A stretch of DNA of 64,000 nucleotides from assembly GCF_016862175.1 (NCBI RefSeq), contig NZ_BOML01000022.1, positions 1 to 64,000 of the forward strand, read 5' to 3'. Below are positions 43,518 through 52,873 of the stretch, one piece after another. Every line of letters starts with the position of its first letter. Position 1 is the first letter of the stretch. The position numbers and the translations under genes are program-made. The notes under the pieces were generated by a model, which was given only the letters and a program-made list of their open reading frames with translations, searched no databases and had not been told where the DNA came from. Origin of the DNA: Paractinoplanes durhamensis (GTDB taxonomy: Bacteria > Actinomycetota > Actinomycetes > Mycobacteriales > Micromonosporaceae).

Positions 43518-46160
43518 GTGCACCACGGCGACTTCCTGGAAGCCATGCTCGCCGATCCGGCGCTGCGCGGCCTGACCGTACGCACCACCGACGACCCGTC
43601 GATCGCCCTGCTCGACGCGGCCGCCGTGGTCGACGACCTGCTGGCGTTCCACACGAGACGGATCGCCGCCGAGGGCTACCTGCGCACGGCCCGCGACCGG
43701 CGATCGCTGGGCCTGCTCGGCAGGCTTGTCGACTACCGCCCGCGGCCCGGCCTCGCCGCCGACACCCATCTGGCCTACCGGCTGGACGAGCGGTCGCAGC
43801 CGGGCGAGGTGCTGATCCCGCGCGGTTCGCTGAGCCGCAGCGTGCCGGCGGTGTCCGGCGAGCAGCCGCAGGCCTTCGAGACCGACGCCGACCTGACCGC
43901 CCGCGCCGACTTCAACGAGCTGCCGGTCCTGCTGCACCGGCCGGGCGTCCTGACCCCCGGCGACCTGGGCCGGCTCACCGAGATCCTGCTGGCGGGCACG
44001 AATACGCTGCTGGTCGTCGGTGACCGGTTGCTGTTCGTCTTCGGCACCGAGATCCTGCGCCTGGTCACGGTGACCAGTGTCCAGGTGGACCGCGAGCGGG
44101 ACGTGACGATGGTCGGCTTGTCGGTTTTGTCCGATGACAACGGTGCAGACGACGCCTTGACCAGCCTGTTCGCGCTCCGCGTGACCGACGCGCCATTCGG
44201 GGCCACCGCCCGTCTCCAACCAGTCCGTGATGATCAAGGAAGGGTCATCAACCTGACCGACTGGCCGCTGGCCGGCGCGACCCTCACCACCACCCGGATC
44301 GTCTTCGACACGGCCGGCCGCACCGCGCAGCGGGCCGAGCTGATCTTCGCGAGGCCGGAAGGCACCGTGCAGCACGCCGAGGACCTGCCGACCGAGACGA
44401 AGACGATCAACCTCGGCGACGGTCAGGTCAGGGTGACCGGCACCGAGGCGGCGGTCGACGTCGACTGGGCGACCCACCGGCTGGCCGTCGCCACCCCTGC
44501 CGCGGACCGCCGCCTGCGAGTCACCGTCGACGACCGCGAGTTCGAGCTCGCCCCCGGCGACGAGGAGAAATTCACCACCGGCAATCAAGAGATCAGCGTC
44601 CGGTACGCCGCCGCCACCCAGCCCGCCTCGGTGGAGATCGCGGTCGCCACCGTCCCCGAGGAGAGCACCCGGAGGGTCCTGTCCCTGGATGCCGTGCACA
44701 CCACGATCACCCCCGGCAGCCCGGTCGTCATCGAGCGCGCGGGCCGCCCGGTGATCATCACCGAGGTCGTCGAGGCGCGCACGGCCACCTACGCGGCGTT
44801 CGGCATCACCGGCCGCGGCACCCGGCTGGTGCTGGCCGACCCGTGGCTGGACGAGCACGACGTGCTGCTCGCCCAGATCCGGGACACCACGGTGTACGCC
44901 GCGGGCGACGCCCTGGTGCCGGCCGGCGAGCCGGTCACCGAGCCCGTGCACGGCAACCGGATCGAGCTCGCCGGACGCCACGGCGGCCTGCGCCCCGGCC
45001 GCCTCCTCGCGGTCACCGGCCCGCCCGGGGTGGAGATCGTGGTTATCGCCGCGGTCGAGGACGCCACCATCACCCTCACCGAGGCCCTGACCGGCCGATA
45101 CCCGCGCGACGCGGTCCGGATCCTCGGCAACGTGGTGCCGGCCGGCAACGGCGAGAGCCGCGACGAGCCGATCGGCAGCGGCGACGCCACCGCGGCCAAC
45201 CAGACCTTCACCCTCTGGCAGGAACCGCTGACCTGGCTGCCGGCCGGCAACCCGCTCGGCGCCCGGCCGGCCCTGGAGATCCGGGTCGACGGGCTGCTCT
45301 GGCAGGAGGCCGACAGCCTGGCCGGGCGCGGCCCGGCCGAGCGGGTCTACGCGCTCGGCGCCACCCCGGCCGGCCGGACCACGGTCACCTTCGGCGACGG
45401 CCGCAACGGTGCCCGGCTGCCGACCGGGCAGGAGAACGTGCGGGCCCGCTACCGCTTCGGCGGCGGCGCGGCCGGCAACCTGCCCGCCGGCCGGATCACC
45501 CAGCCGGTCACCCGGCCGATCGGCGTCATCGGGGTCACCAACCCGATCCCGGCGACCGGCGGCGCCGACCCGGACGGCCCGGGGCTGGCCCGGCGGCGCA
45601 TCCCGCTGACCGTGTCCACCCTGGACCGGCTCGTCTCGGTCCAGGACTACGCCGAGTTCGCCCGCTCCCGGGTCGGCATCGGCCGGGCCGCGGCCCGCGA
45701 GGTGTTCGACGGCCGCCGCCGGGTCGTCGAGGTCACCGTGGCCGGCGTCGACGACGTACCGATAGCTCCGGATTCTGATCTTCTGCCCGCGCTCCGCGCG
45801 GCACTCGCCGCGCACGGGGACCCCCACCTGCCGGTCCGGGTGGCCGTCCGCGATCTTGTGCCGTTGCGCCTGGTGGCCGCGGTGAAGGTGGCGCCCGGGC
45901 ACAGCTGGGAGCTGGTCGAACCACGCCTGCGGGCGGCGCTGCTGCAGCGGCTCGGCTATGTCGGCCGGGAGCTGGGGCAGGCCGCCTACCTCAGCGACGT
46001 CCTCGCGGTGGCCGACCGGACGCCCGGCGCCGACTACGCCGACGTGGCCGTCTTCGCCACCGCCACCGGCCCCGACGAGCCGCTCCCGGTGATCAACGCG
46101 AGGCCGGACCAGTTCGCCGTCCTCGCGTCCGACGACCTGACCCTCACGGAGATCGCATGA
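43518..46160 (+). CDS. Second large baseplate assembly protein (Afp12-like)
   Basis: The 880-residue protein is a larger relative of the preceding one. It starts with SIALLDAAAVVDDLLAFHTRRIAAEGYLRTA and has a C-terminal J-like part (GDGRNGARLPTGQENVRARYRFGGG, STLDRLVSVQDYAEFARSRVGIGRAAAREV). A long variable beta-rich middle (about 190-560) separates them. The GTG start lies one base after the previous stop. It forms the outer part of the baseplate with its paralogue. Confidence 0.87.
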   Translation: MHHGDFLEAMLADPALRGLTVRTTDDPSIALLDAAAVVDDLLAFHTRRIAAEGYLRTARDRRSLGLLGRLVDYRPRPGLAADTHLAYRLDERSQPGEVLIPRGSLSRSVPAVSGEQPQAFETDADLTARADFNELPVLLHRPGVLTPGDLGRLTEILLAGTNTLLVVGDRLLFVFGTEILRLVTVTSVQVDRERDVTMVGLSVLSDDNGADDALTSLFALRVTDAPFGATARLQPVRDDQGRVINLTDWPLAGATLTTTRIVFDTAGRTAQRAELIFARPEGTVQHAEDLPTETKTINLGDGQVRVTGTEAAVDVDWATHRLAVATPAADRRLRVTVDDREFELAPGDEEKFTTGNQEISVRYAAATQPASVEIAVATVPEESTRRVLSLDAVHTTITPGSPVVIERAGRPVIITEVVEARTATYAAFGITGRGTRLVLADPWLDEHDVLLAQIRDTTVYAAGDALVPAGEPVTEPVHGNRIELAGRHGGLRPGRLLAVTGPPGVEIVVIAAVEDATITLTEALTGRYPRDAVRILGNVVPAGNGESRDEPIGSGDATAANQTFTLWQEPLTWLPAGNPLGARPALEIRVDGLLWQEADSLAGRGPAERVYALGATPAGRTTVTFGDGRNGARLPTGQENVRARYRFGGGAAGNLPAGRITQPVTRPIGVIGVTNPIPATGGADPDGPGLARRRIPLTVSTLDRLVSVQDYAEFARSRVGIGRAAAREVFDGRRRVVEVTVAGVDDVPIAPDSDLLPALRAALAAHGDPHLPVRVAVRDLVPLRLVAAVKVAPGHSWELVEPRLRAALLQRLGYVGRELGQAAYLSDVLAVADRTPGADYADVAVFATATGPDEPLPVINARPDQFAVLASDDLTLTEIA

Positions 46161-48181
46161 CCAGCGACGAACTCGCCGACCTGCTGCCGAGGTGGCACCG
46201 GATCGCCGACGAACCGGGCGGCGAACCGCTGCGCGCCCTGCTCTCGGTGATCGCCGAGCAGATCGAGCGGGTCCGCGGCGAGGTCGGCCAGACCTATGCG
46301 AACTGGTTCGTGGAGACCGCCGACGAGTGGGCGCTGCCGCTGATCGGCGAGCTGGTCGGCTACCGGCCGCTCGCCGGCTACCAGCGCGTCCTCAGCGCCG
46401 GGCTCCGGGACGGCGGACCGGCCGCGGAGTCGGCGCGCCGGCTGGCCGAGGCACTCGCCCCGCGTCGCGACGTGGCCGCCACCGCCGGCTATCGGCGCCG
46501 CAAGGGCACGCTGTCGCTGCTCGAAGAGCTGTCGCCGTGGCCGGCTCGCGCGGTGGAGAACTCCCGGCTGCTGGCGCATACGCAGCCCGTCCGGCTGTTT
46601 CAGCCGGGGCGCGTCCCGCGGGGATCGCTCGCCGACCTGCGCGACGGCGCGGCCCTGGACCTGATCGGCACCCCGTTCGCGGCGGTCGCCCGGACCGTTG
46701 ACCTGCGCAGCGGCGGGGTCGAACTGTTCGTCTGGCGGCTCGCCGCCCACCCGGTCACCCGGGCGCCGGCCAACTGCGTGGACAGTGCCCGCAACCTGTT
46801 CACCTTCTCGGTGCTCGGCAACGACACCCGCCTGGTCACCAAGCCCGAACCGGAACCGTCCACCACGCACCTCGCCACCGTCGACAACGTGCCCGCCTAC
46901 CTGCGGCGGCGGTTGTTCGCCGACCGGCTCGCCGACTACTACGGGCCGGGCAAGTCGGTGGCGATCTGGCGGGCGGACCGGCTCGTGCCGATGTCCGCGA
47001 TCGTGGTCGCCGACCTCACCGGCTGGCGCTGTCAGCCCCGCCGCGACCAGGTGGTCGTCGACCCGGAGCTGGGCCGGATCGCGTTCAGCCCGCGGTCCGG
47101 GCCGGGCGAGGGAGTGTGGGTCAGCTACCACCACGCGTTCGGCGACGAGCTCGGCGGCGGCGAGTATCCGCGCGACCTGCCCACCCCGGACCGGACCGTC
47201 GTCTACCGGGTCGGGGACGGTCAGGAGTACCGGCGGATCACCGACGCCTATCGCAGGTGGCGCGACGAGCGGCCCGCCGAGGCCGTCATCGAGATCACCG
47301 ACAACGGTGCCTACCAGGAAGAGCTCGGCTTCGAGCTGGCCGAGGGGCAGCGGCTCACGCTGCGCGCCGCCGACGGGGTCCGGCCGGTGCTGCGGCTGCT
47401 CGACTGGTCGAGCAACCAACCGGACGCGCTGGAGATCGGGGCCACCGGCGAGGGCACGGCGATGACCCTCGACGGGCTGCTGATCACCGGGCGCGGCATC
47501 CACGCGCGCGCGTCGCTCGGCGCGCTCACCCTGCGGCACTGCACCCTGGTGCCCGGCTGGTCCCTCTCATCTTCGTGCGCGCCGTCCGCACCGGCCGAAC
47601 CGAGCCTCGTGCTGGAGCGCGCCACCGGCTCGGTGCACATCGACCGGTGCGTGCTCGGCTCGATCCAGGTGCTCGGCGACGAGGTCGGCACCGACCCGCT
47701 GCCGCTGCACCTGCACGACAGCATCCTCGACGCCACCGGCCACGACCTCGCCGCACTGTCCGCGCCCGGCGGCGGCCACGCCCACGCCGAGCTGCACTGC
47801 CGCCGGGTCACCGTCCTCGGCGAGGTGCACGTCCACGCCGTCCGCATCATCTCCGGCAGCATCCTCGGCGGGATCCTCCAGGTCGCCCGGCGCCAGGCCG
47901 GCGGGGTGCGGTTCAGCCGGGTGCCGGCCGGCTCGCGGACGCCGCGCCGCTATCGCTGCACCGAGGCGCCGGCCCCGCTCGCGAGCGTCCGCTACGGCAC
48001 CGCCGACTACGCCCGGCTCGCCGCGAACTGCCCCGCCGAGATCGTCCGCGGTGCCGAGGACGGCGCCGAGATGGGCGTCTTCCACGACCTCTACCAGCCG
48101 CAACGCGAGGACAGCCTGCGCGCGCGCCTCGCCGAGTACACGCCCGCCGGCACCCACGCCGGACTCACCTTCGTCTCCTGA
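46157..48181 (+). CDS. gpI-like tail protein with predicted C-terminal beta-helix
   Basis: The 674-residue protein starts like phage P2 gpI-type tail proteins (LRALLSVIAEQIERVRGEV, WFVETADEWALPLIGELVGYRP). Its C-terminal half (about 420-640) has repeated short hydrophobic strands separated by turns (MTLDGLLITGRGIHARASLG, LVLERATGSVHIDRCVLGSIQ, AELHCRRVTVLGEVHVHAV), as in right-handed beta-helix folds. That suits a target-contacting or sugar-binding element on the baseplate edge. It overlaps the preceding gene as ATGA. Confidence 0.72.
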   Translation: MTSDELADLLPRWHRIADEPGGEPLRALLSVIAEQIERVRGEVGQTYANWFVETADEWALPLIGELVGYRPLAGYQRVLSAGLRDGGPAAESARRLAEALAPRRDVAATAGYRRRKGTLSLLEELSPWPARAVENSRLLAHTQPVRLFQPGRVPRGSLADLRDGAALDLIGTPFAAVARTVDLRSGGVELFVWRLAAHPVTRAPANCVDSARNLFTFSVLGNDTRLVTKPEPEPSTTHLATVDNVPAYLRRRLFADRLADYYGPGKSVAIWRADRLVPMSAIVVADLTGWRCQPRRDQVVVDPELGRIAFSPRSGPGEGVWVSYHHAFGDELGGGEYPRDLPTPDRTVVYRVGDGQEYRRITDAYRRWRDERPAEAVIEITDNGAYQEELGFELAEGQRLTLRAADGVRPVLRLLDWSSNQPDALEIGATGEGTAMTLDGLLITGRGIHARASLGALTLRHCTLVPGWSLSSSCAPSAPAEPSLVLERATGSVHIDRCVLGSIQVLGDEVGTDPLPLHLHDSILDATGHDLAALSAPGGGHAHAELHCRRVTVLGEVHVHAVRIISGSILGGILQVARRQAGGVRFSRVPAGSRTPRRYRCTEAPAPLASVRYGTADYARLAANCPAEIVRGAEDGAEMGVFHDLYQPQREDSLRARLAEYTPAGTHAGLTFVS

Positions 48182-48189
48182 GGACCGTC

Positions 48190-49539
48190 ATGCACGCAGA
48201 TCTGTCCCGCGTCACCTTCCGGCCCGACCGGCACTATTCGCGGGTCCTCGCCCAGCAGGGCCGGGTTCAGCTGGACGCCGACCTCAACGAACAGAACCAA
48301 ATTCAAGACCACCGTTTGCGTACGCTCGTGAGCGACCTGATCGGACCGGACGGCGGCCCGCGCCACGACGCCGGCTTCGCGATCACGCCCGTCCCCGGAC
48401 CGCCGGCCGACCTGACCATCGGGGAGGGCCGCTACTACGTCGACGGCTTCCCGATCGACGCGACCCGGGCGGTTCCCGGCGTGGCCGTCCCCGACGAGGG
48501 CGACCCGGCCGAACCGGAGGACCCGGAGCCGTGGAGCTACCGCACCCAGCCCGACGGGTTCCGCGACGAGTTGCCGGGCGCCTTCCCGTACCTCGCGTAT
48601 CTCCAGGTGTGGGAACGCTCGGTCACCGCCGCCGAGGACCCGGCGCTGCGCGAGGTGGCGCTCGGCCCGGCGATGCCGGACACCGCCGCCCGGGTCCGGG
48701 TGGTCTGGCAGGTCCGGGCGCTGACCGAGGCCGAGCTCGGCCTCGCCGGCACCGGCGAGCCGGCCGCGATCCGGGCCGCCCTCGCCGACTGGGCCGGCCG
48801 CGACGACGAGCCGTCGATGGCGGCCCGGGCCCGCCGCCCCGACCGTGCCGACGACGAGCCCGGCCTGATCGAGCCGGGCGCCCGCTACCGCGGCCCGGAG
48901 AACCAGCTCTACCGGGTGGAGATCCACGACGGCGGCACGGCCGCCCGGGCGACGCTGAAGTGGTCGCGGGAGAACGGCTCGGTGGTGTTCGGCGTGGACG
49001 CGATCGACGGCACCTGGGTCGACCTGGCGACCCTCGGCGCCGACGAGAAACTCCAGCTCGGCGTGGGGGACTGGGTGGAGGCGGTGGACACCGCGTCCGC
49101 CGGGCCCTCGCCCCTGCTCCAGGTCGAGGAGGTCGACCTCTATGCGAGCCGAGTGCGTCTCTCCGCCGAGCCGGGGCCGCACTCCTACCTGCGGCGCTGG
49201 GAGAGCGGCGCGGTCACCCTCAAGGCGGGCCGGTGGCTGCCGCTCGAGGACGGCGTCGAGGTCTACTTCCGGGCCGGTGACTTCACCTACGCCACCGGCG
49301 ACTACTGGCTGATCCCGGCCCGCACGGTGACCGGCGACGTCGAGTGGCCGCGCGACGCCGAGCAGCGCCCAATGCTGATCGAACCGGCCGGGCCCGCCGT
49401 CTCCTACGCCCCGCTCGCCTGGGTCACCGGGCCCGGCGAGGCCACCGACCTGCGGCTGATCTTCGACCCGCTGGCTCCCCAGCCGGTCGAGGCCGCCGCC
49501 CCCAAACGTAAGCCCCGCAGAAAGGCCACCGAGGCATGA
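48190..49539 (+). CDS. DUF6519-type eCIS-associated protein
   Basis: The 449-residue protein opens with DLSRVTFRPDRHYSRVLAQQGRVQLDADLNEQN, the N-terminal signature seen in proteins next to actinobacterial eCIS baseplates (DUF6519). It continues with ARYRGPENQLYRVEIHDGG and SRENGSVVF. It ends in a basic tail KRKPRRK. A peripheral fibre or adaptor role is inferred from position only. It overlaps the next gene as ATGA. Confidence 0.72.
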   Translation: MHADLSRVTFRPDRHYSRVLAQQGRVQLDADLNEQNQIQDHRLRTLVSDLIGPDGGPRHDAGFAITPVPGPPADLTIGEGRYYVDGFPIDATRAVPGVAVPDEGDPAEPEDPEPWSYRTQPDGFRDELPGAFPYLAYLQVWERSVTAAEDPALREVALGPAMPDTAARVRVVWQVRALTEAELGLAGTGEPAAIRAALADWAGRDDEPSMAARARRPDRADDEPGLIEPGARYRGPENQLYRVEIHDGGTAARATLKWSRENGSVVFGVDAIDGTWVDLATLGADEKLQLGVGDWVEAVDTASAGPSPLLQVEEVDLYASRVRLSAEPGPHSYLRRWESGAVTLKAGRWLPLEDGVEVYFRAGDFTYATGDYWLIPARTVTGDVEWPRDAEQRPMLIEPAGPAVSYAPLAWVTGPGEATDLRLIFDPLAPQPVEAAAPKRKPRRKATEA

Positions 49540-50078
49540 AAACCGCCGTCATCGCCGCCGCCGTCCTGCTCCTCACCACCGGGAGCGCCTCCTACGCCCA
49601 CCAGGCCGCCGCGGCCTGCACCGGGCAGCTCCACCCGAACGCGAGCTTCGAACGCGGTACCACCGGCTGGACCGCCGGCCCGCGCATCGTCGTCCTCGCC
49701 GACCCGGCGCGGCCCGCGCACACCGGCCTTGCCTACGCGACCTTCGCCGGCCTCGACGTCACCCGCACCGACCTGCTGCGCGGCAGCGTGACGGTGCCGG
49801 CCGGCTGCAACCTGACGGTCGGGTTCTGGGCGCGGGTGACCACCACCGAGACCACCCGCGGCGACTACCTCAACGCCGGACTGTCCATCACCGGCACACC
49901 CCCGAAGACCCTGTTCTCGCTGGCCTTCGACCACGCGACGGAGTGGCAGCAGCACACCAGCGCGGCCGGCACGGCCACCACCGAGCGGACCGCGACGGTC
50001 AGCTTCTACGCGAGCGAACAGGCCGGCAACGGCACGACAGCGTTCGATGTGGACGACGTGACGTTCACGCTGAGCTGA
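49536..50078 (+). CDS. Small secreted protein with carbohydrate-binding-like beta-sandwich
   Basis: The 180-residue protein has a Sec signal peptide (residues 1-27, ending AAA). The mature part (HPNASFERGTTGWTAGPR at its start, TAFDVDDVTFTLS at its end) follows the order of CBM4/9-like galactose-binding beta-sandwiches. The paired cysteines (TGQ after the cleavage site, and GCNLTV) may form a disulfide. It is translationally coupled to the eCIS operon by an ATGA overlap. A cell-wall or surface-binding partner of the particle is possible. Confidence 0.7.
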   Translation: MKTAVIAAAVLLLTTGSASYAHQAAAACTGQLHPNASFERGTTGWTAGPRIVVLADPARPAHTGLAYATFAGLDVTRTDLLRGSVTVPAGCNLTVGFWARVTTTETTRGDYLNAGLSITGTPPKTLFSLAFDHATEWQQHTSAAGTATTERTATVSFYASEQAGNGTTAFDVDDVTFTLS

Positions 50079-50118
50079 CCGGCTACGGTTGCTTTCTCCT
50101 CCGAGAAGGACGCCGCTC

Positions 50119-52344
50119 GTGTCGATGATCACCGCGCAGTCGTGGGAAGACTTCCGCCGGGAGTACGAGTCGGTGTGGGCGCCGGTGCTCGTGCGACTTG
50201 GCCAGGAGTACGGCAATGAGTATTTCCGTGCCGGCCCGGGCACGCTCGCAGCGCTGAGTGACCTGTCCGCCGCGATCGACGCTCTCTCCGAGGCACTCCC
50301 GCTGATCGACCACGACGACTCGATCCGCGGGCAGGTGGCCGGCCTGCTCGGCTGGCTCCTTGCGGCCCGATATCTGGTGCACAACGGCGATCCCGCCGAT
50401 CGGGAGACAGGTCTCGCCCTGCTCGACGAGGCTGCCACCCAGAAGAGTGTTTCGCCGATACAGGCGGCAACGGTGCGGCTTTCGGCCGGGCAGCTGCATA
50501 TGAGCAGGGCCACCGAGGCCCTCCGAGCGCTCGGGCCGGAGCGAGGATTGTCCGGCCAGACGCTACGGGCTGCCGGCCAGGCCGCTGGGGTGGCGGCCCA
50601 GCGATTCCGTGAGGTGATCGACGGCCCGACGATCAGTGCCGAAGTCACCAAGATGGCGCAGAACCTGCTGGCGATGGCAGAGGCGTTGCAGCCGTTGGGG
50701 GACGGAGACCCGGCCCACTTCGATCTCGGCAAGATGATCAACATCATGGCGGTGCTGCAGCGGGTCCAGCAGGACATGCAGGGCGACGTCAAGTCGCCGC
50801 CGAAGAACAGCCAGGACGGCCTGTTGGGCCTCGACATCGGTCGACTTCCGGAGGGTGCCGGCCCGGCGGTGCCCACGGATCCCGCCGGCCATGATCAACT
50901 GCGTCGCTTCCTGGTCGGGGAGATGCCCACCCGGGTCCGCGTCGGTGAGGACTTCAGCCTGGTCGCGCGGATCGTCGTGGACCGCCCCGACCAGGACGCG
51001 CCGTCCGCGGCCATGCCGGCCCTCGCGGTCGGACCGGCCGGCGTCGACGTGGTCATTCTGGTGCAGGTCGACTCGGGTCTGGCCGGCACGGAGACATTGC
51101 AGGCCACCGTTCGCGTCCCATACCAGCGTGGCTCCGCGCCCGTGCGGTTCTCGCTGCGGGCCGTCCGGGAAGGGCTGCGGCGGGTCCGGCTGTCCGCCTG
51201 GAACGGCGGCACCGCGCTGGCCGAGGTCGAGCTCGAAGTGTCCGCCGAGGACCGGCCGGTCGCCGAGAGCAACCAGCGCCGCACCTCACCGATCGCGGAC
51301 CTGAAGGGCCGGGCCGGTGAGCTGACCATGCAGGTCGGCTTCGACGGCGCCCGCTACTCGTTCCAGATCATCTCGCACCGTTTCGTCTCCGAACCGGTGG
51401 TGGCCCGCTCGCTGACCGAGGCCCCCGGCACCGCCGTCGACCGCACCGTCGAGATGCTGCGCCGCTTCGCCACCTCCTCGGGCGGCGGCTACGGATCGGC
51501 CCATCCGTACAGTCCGGCGACCGCCCGCCGCTGGGTGGAGGAGACCGGCGTCGGGCTTTGGCAGGACCTGGTGCCGGACCCGATCAAGGAGGCGTTCTGG
51601 GAGCTGCGCGACGAGATCGGCACGTTCACGATCGCCTGCGCCGACGACCGGGTCCCGTGGGAACTGCTCTACCCGCTGTCCCGCACCGAGGACCACGGCT
51701 TCCTCGCCCAGCAGTTCCCGGTCGTACGCCGGGTGATCGGCCAGCTCTCCGCCCCGAAGATCTCGCTCGGCGCCCCCCGGTTCGTGGTGCCGCCGCGGGC
51801 CCCGGCCAACGCCGACGCCGAGATAACCCGGCTGCGGCAGATCCTGGGCGGCCCGCCCGGCGAGGTGATCAGCCACCTCGATGAGCTCCTCGACGTCCTC
51901 GACCGCGGCCCGGACGCCGGCATGCTGCACTTCGCCTGCCACAACACGTTCTCGTCGGAGGGCGGCTCGTCGATCACCATGGACGGCGGCCCGTTCCTCC
52001 CGCAGATGCTCAACCGGGCGGTGACCCGGCGATCGTTGTACGACCATCACCCGTTGGTGTTCATCAACGCGTGCCGCAGCGCGGGCGCCGCCCCCGAGTA
52101 CACGAGGATGATGAGCTGGGCCGACCAGTTCATGCGGGCCGGCGCGGGCGCCTTCATCGGCACGTTGTGGCCGGTCAACAGCGACCGGGCGGCCGAGTTC
52201 GCCGAGGCTTTCTACGCGGAGATGGCGGGCGGCGCCCAGCTGGGTCCGGCGACGATGGTGGCCCGGGCCGCGACCGAGCGCGGCGGCGACCCGACCTGGC
52301 TCGCCTACTCGGCCTACGGTGATCCCGCCGCGACCGCGGCCTGA
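50119..52344 (+). CDS. CHAT-domain caspase-like protease
   Basis: The 741-residue protein has a C-terminal CHAT domain (about 460-735) with the peptidase dyad: His608 in LHFACHNT and Cys652 in VFINACRSAG, followed by AGAFIGTLWPVNSDRAAEFAEAFY. Residues 20-220 are helical and TPR-like; residues 280-390 form a beta-sandwich-like segment. The GTG at 50119 has GAGAAGGA 8 nt ahead; an upstream in-frame GTG at 50089 lacks this. CHAT proteases act in predicted bacterial conflict and cell-death systems. It lies 40 nt after the secreted protein with no terminator between. Confidence 0.85.
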   Translation: MSMITAQSWEDFRREYESVWAPVLVRLGQEYGNEYFRAGPGTLAALSDLSAAIDALSEALPLIDHDDSIRGQVAGLLGWLLAARYLVHNGDPADRETGLALLDEAATQKSVSPIQAATVRLSAGQLHMSRATEALRALGPERGLSGQTLRAAGQAAGVAAQRFREVIDGPTISAEVTKMAQNLLAMAEALQPLGDGDPAHFDLGKMINIMAVLQRVQQDMQGDVKSPPKNSQDGLLGLDIGRLPEGAGPAVPTDPAGHDQLRRFLVGEMPTRVRVGEDFSLVARIVVDRPDQDAPSAAMPALAVGPAGVDVVILVQVDSGLAGTETLQATVRVPYQRGSAPVRFSLRAVREGLRRVRLSAWNGGTALAEVELEVSAEDRPVAESNQRRTSPIADLKGRAGELTMQVGFDGARYSFQIISHRFVSEPVVARSLTEAPGTAVDRTVEMLRRFATSSGGGYGSAHPYSPATARRWVEETGVGLWQDLVPDPIKEAFWELRDEIGTFTIACADDRVPWELLYPLSRTEDHGFLAQQFPVVRRVIGQLSAPKISLGAPRFVVPPRAPANADAEITRLRQILGGPPGEVISHLDELLDVLDRGPDAGMLHFACHNTFSSEGGSSITMDGGPFLPQMLNRAVTRRSLYDHHPLVFINACRSAGAAPEYTRMMSWADQFMRAGAGAFIGTLWPVNSDRAAEFAEAFYAEMAGGAQLGPATMVARAATERGGDPTWLAYSAYGDPAATAA

Positions 52345-52360
52345 GCGAAGAGGAAAAAAC

Positions 52361-52873
52361 ATGAAGGTCACCGACGATTCGGTACGCGTGGACGAGCTGA
52401 TCGACGCGGTGAAGCGCTCGATCGTGGCCGCCAACATCTCGGCCACCAACCCCGACCGCGACCTGCGCGTCGCGCTGCTGGAGCTGACCCTCGACACGGT
52501 CGCCACCAGCACCGCCGGCGGTGGCCTGGAGCTGCGGGTCCCGGTGATCGGCCTGAAGCTCAAGGCCGGCACCAAACTGACCAAGGTCGACCTGCACACC
52601 CTGGTCATCTCGCTGGAGGCCGCGCCGATCACCGACCCCGGCGAGATCCGCGACCGCGACGTCGACGAGGCCCTGGTGGCCGCGGTCGAGCAGGTCCGCA
52701 CCACGATCGCCCGGGCCGGCCTGGGCGACGACCCGTTCGTGCTGCGCGACAGCACGATCACCATGACGTTCGGGGTGACCGCCGAGGGCTCGATCGTCCT
52801 GGGCTTCGAGGGCAACCTGAAGGACGACGTCACCCAGACGATGAAACTGACCCTGGTCCGGGCCCGCGCTTAG
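52361..52873 (+). CDS. Trypco2 (trypsin-co-occurring domain 2) family protein
   Basis: The 170-residue protein has the trypco2 layout: an N-terminal helix VDELIDAVKRSIVAANIS, then beta strands LRVALLELTLDTVATST and a Lys/Thr-rich VPVIGLKLKAG segment. A second, similar strand set (ITMTFGVTAEGSIVLGFEG, MKLTLVRA) forms the C-terminus. Such proteins are predicted partners of trypsin- or CHAT-type proteases in conflict systems. It follows the CHAT gene by 16 nt with GAAGAGGA before the ATG. It ends the operon, overlapping the convergent HNH-like gene by 4 nt. Confidence 0.7.
   Translation: MKVTDDSVRVDELIDAVKRSIVAANISATNPDRDLRVALLELTLDTVATSTAGGGLELRVPVIGLKLKAGTKLTKVDLHTLVISLEAAPITDPGEIRDRDVDEALVAAVEQVRTTIARAGLGDDPFVLRDSTITMTFGVTAEGSIVLGFEGNLKDDVTQTMKLTLVRARA

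Noticed and set aside
24760..49539. Prophage or type VI secretion interpretation of the tail-like genes
   Set aside because: No capsid, terminase, portal, integrase, lysis genes or TssJ/L/M-type membrane complex; the DUF4157, DUF4255 and AAA+ genes are typical of eCIS.
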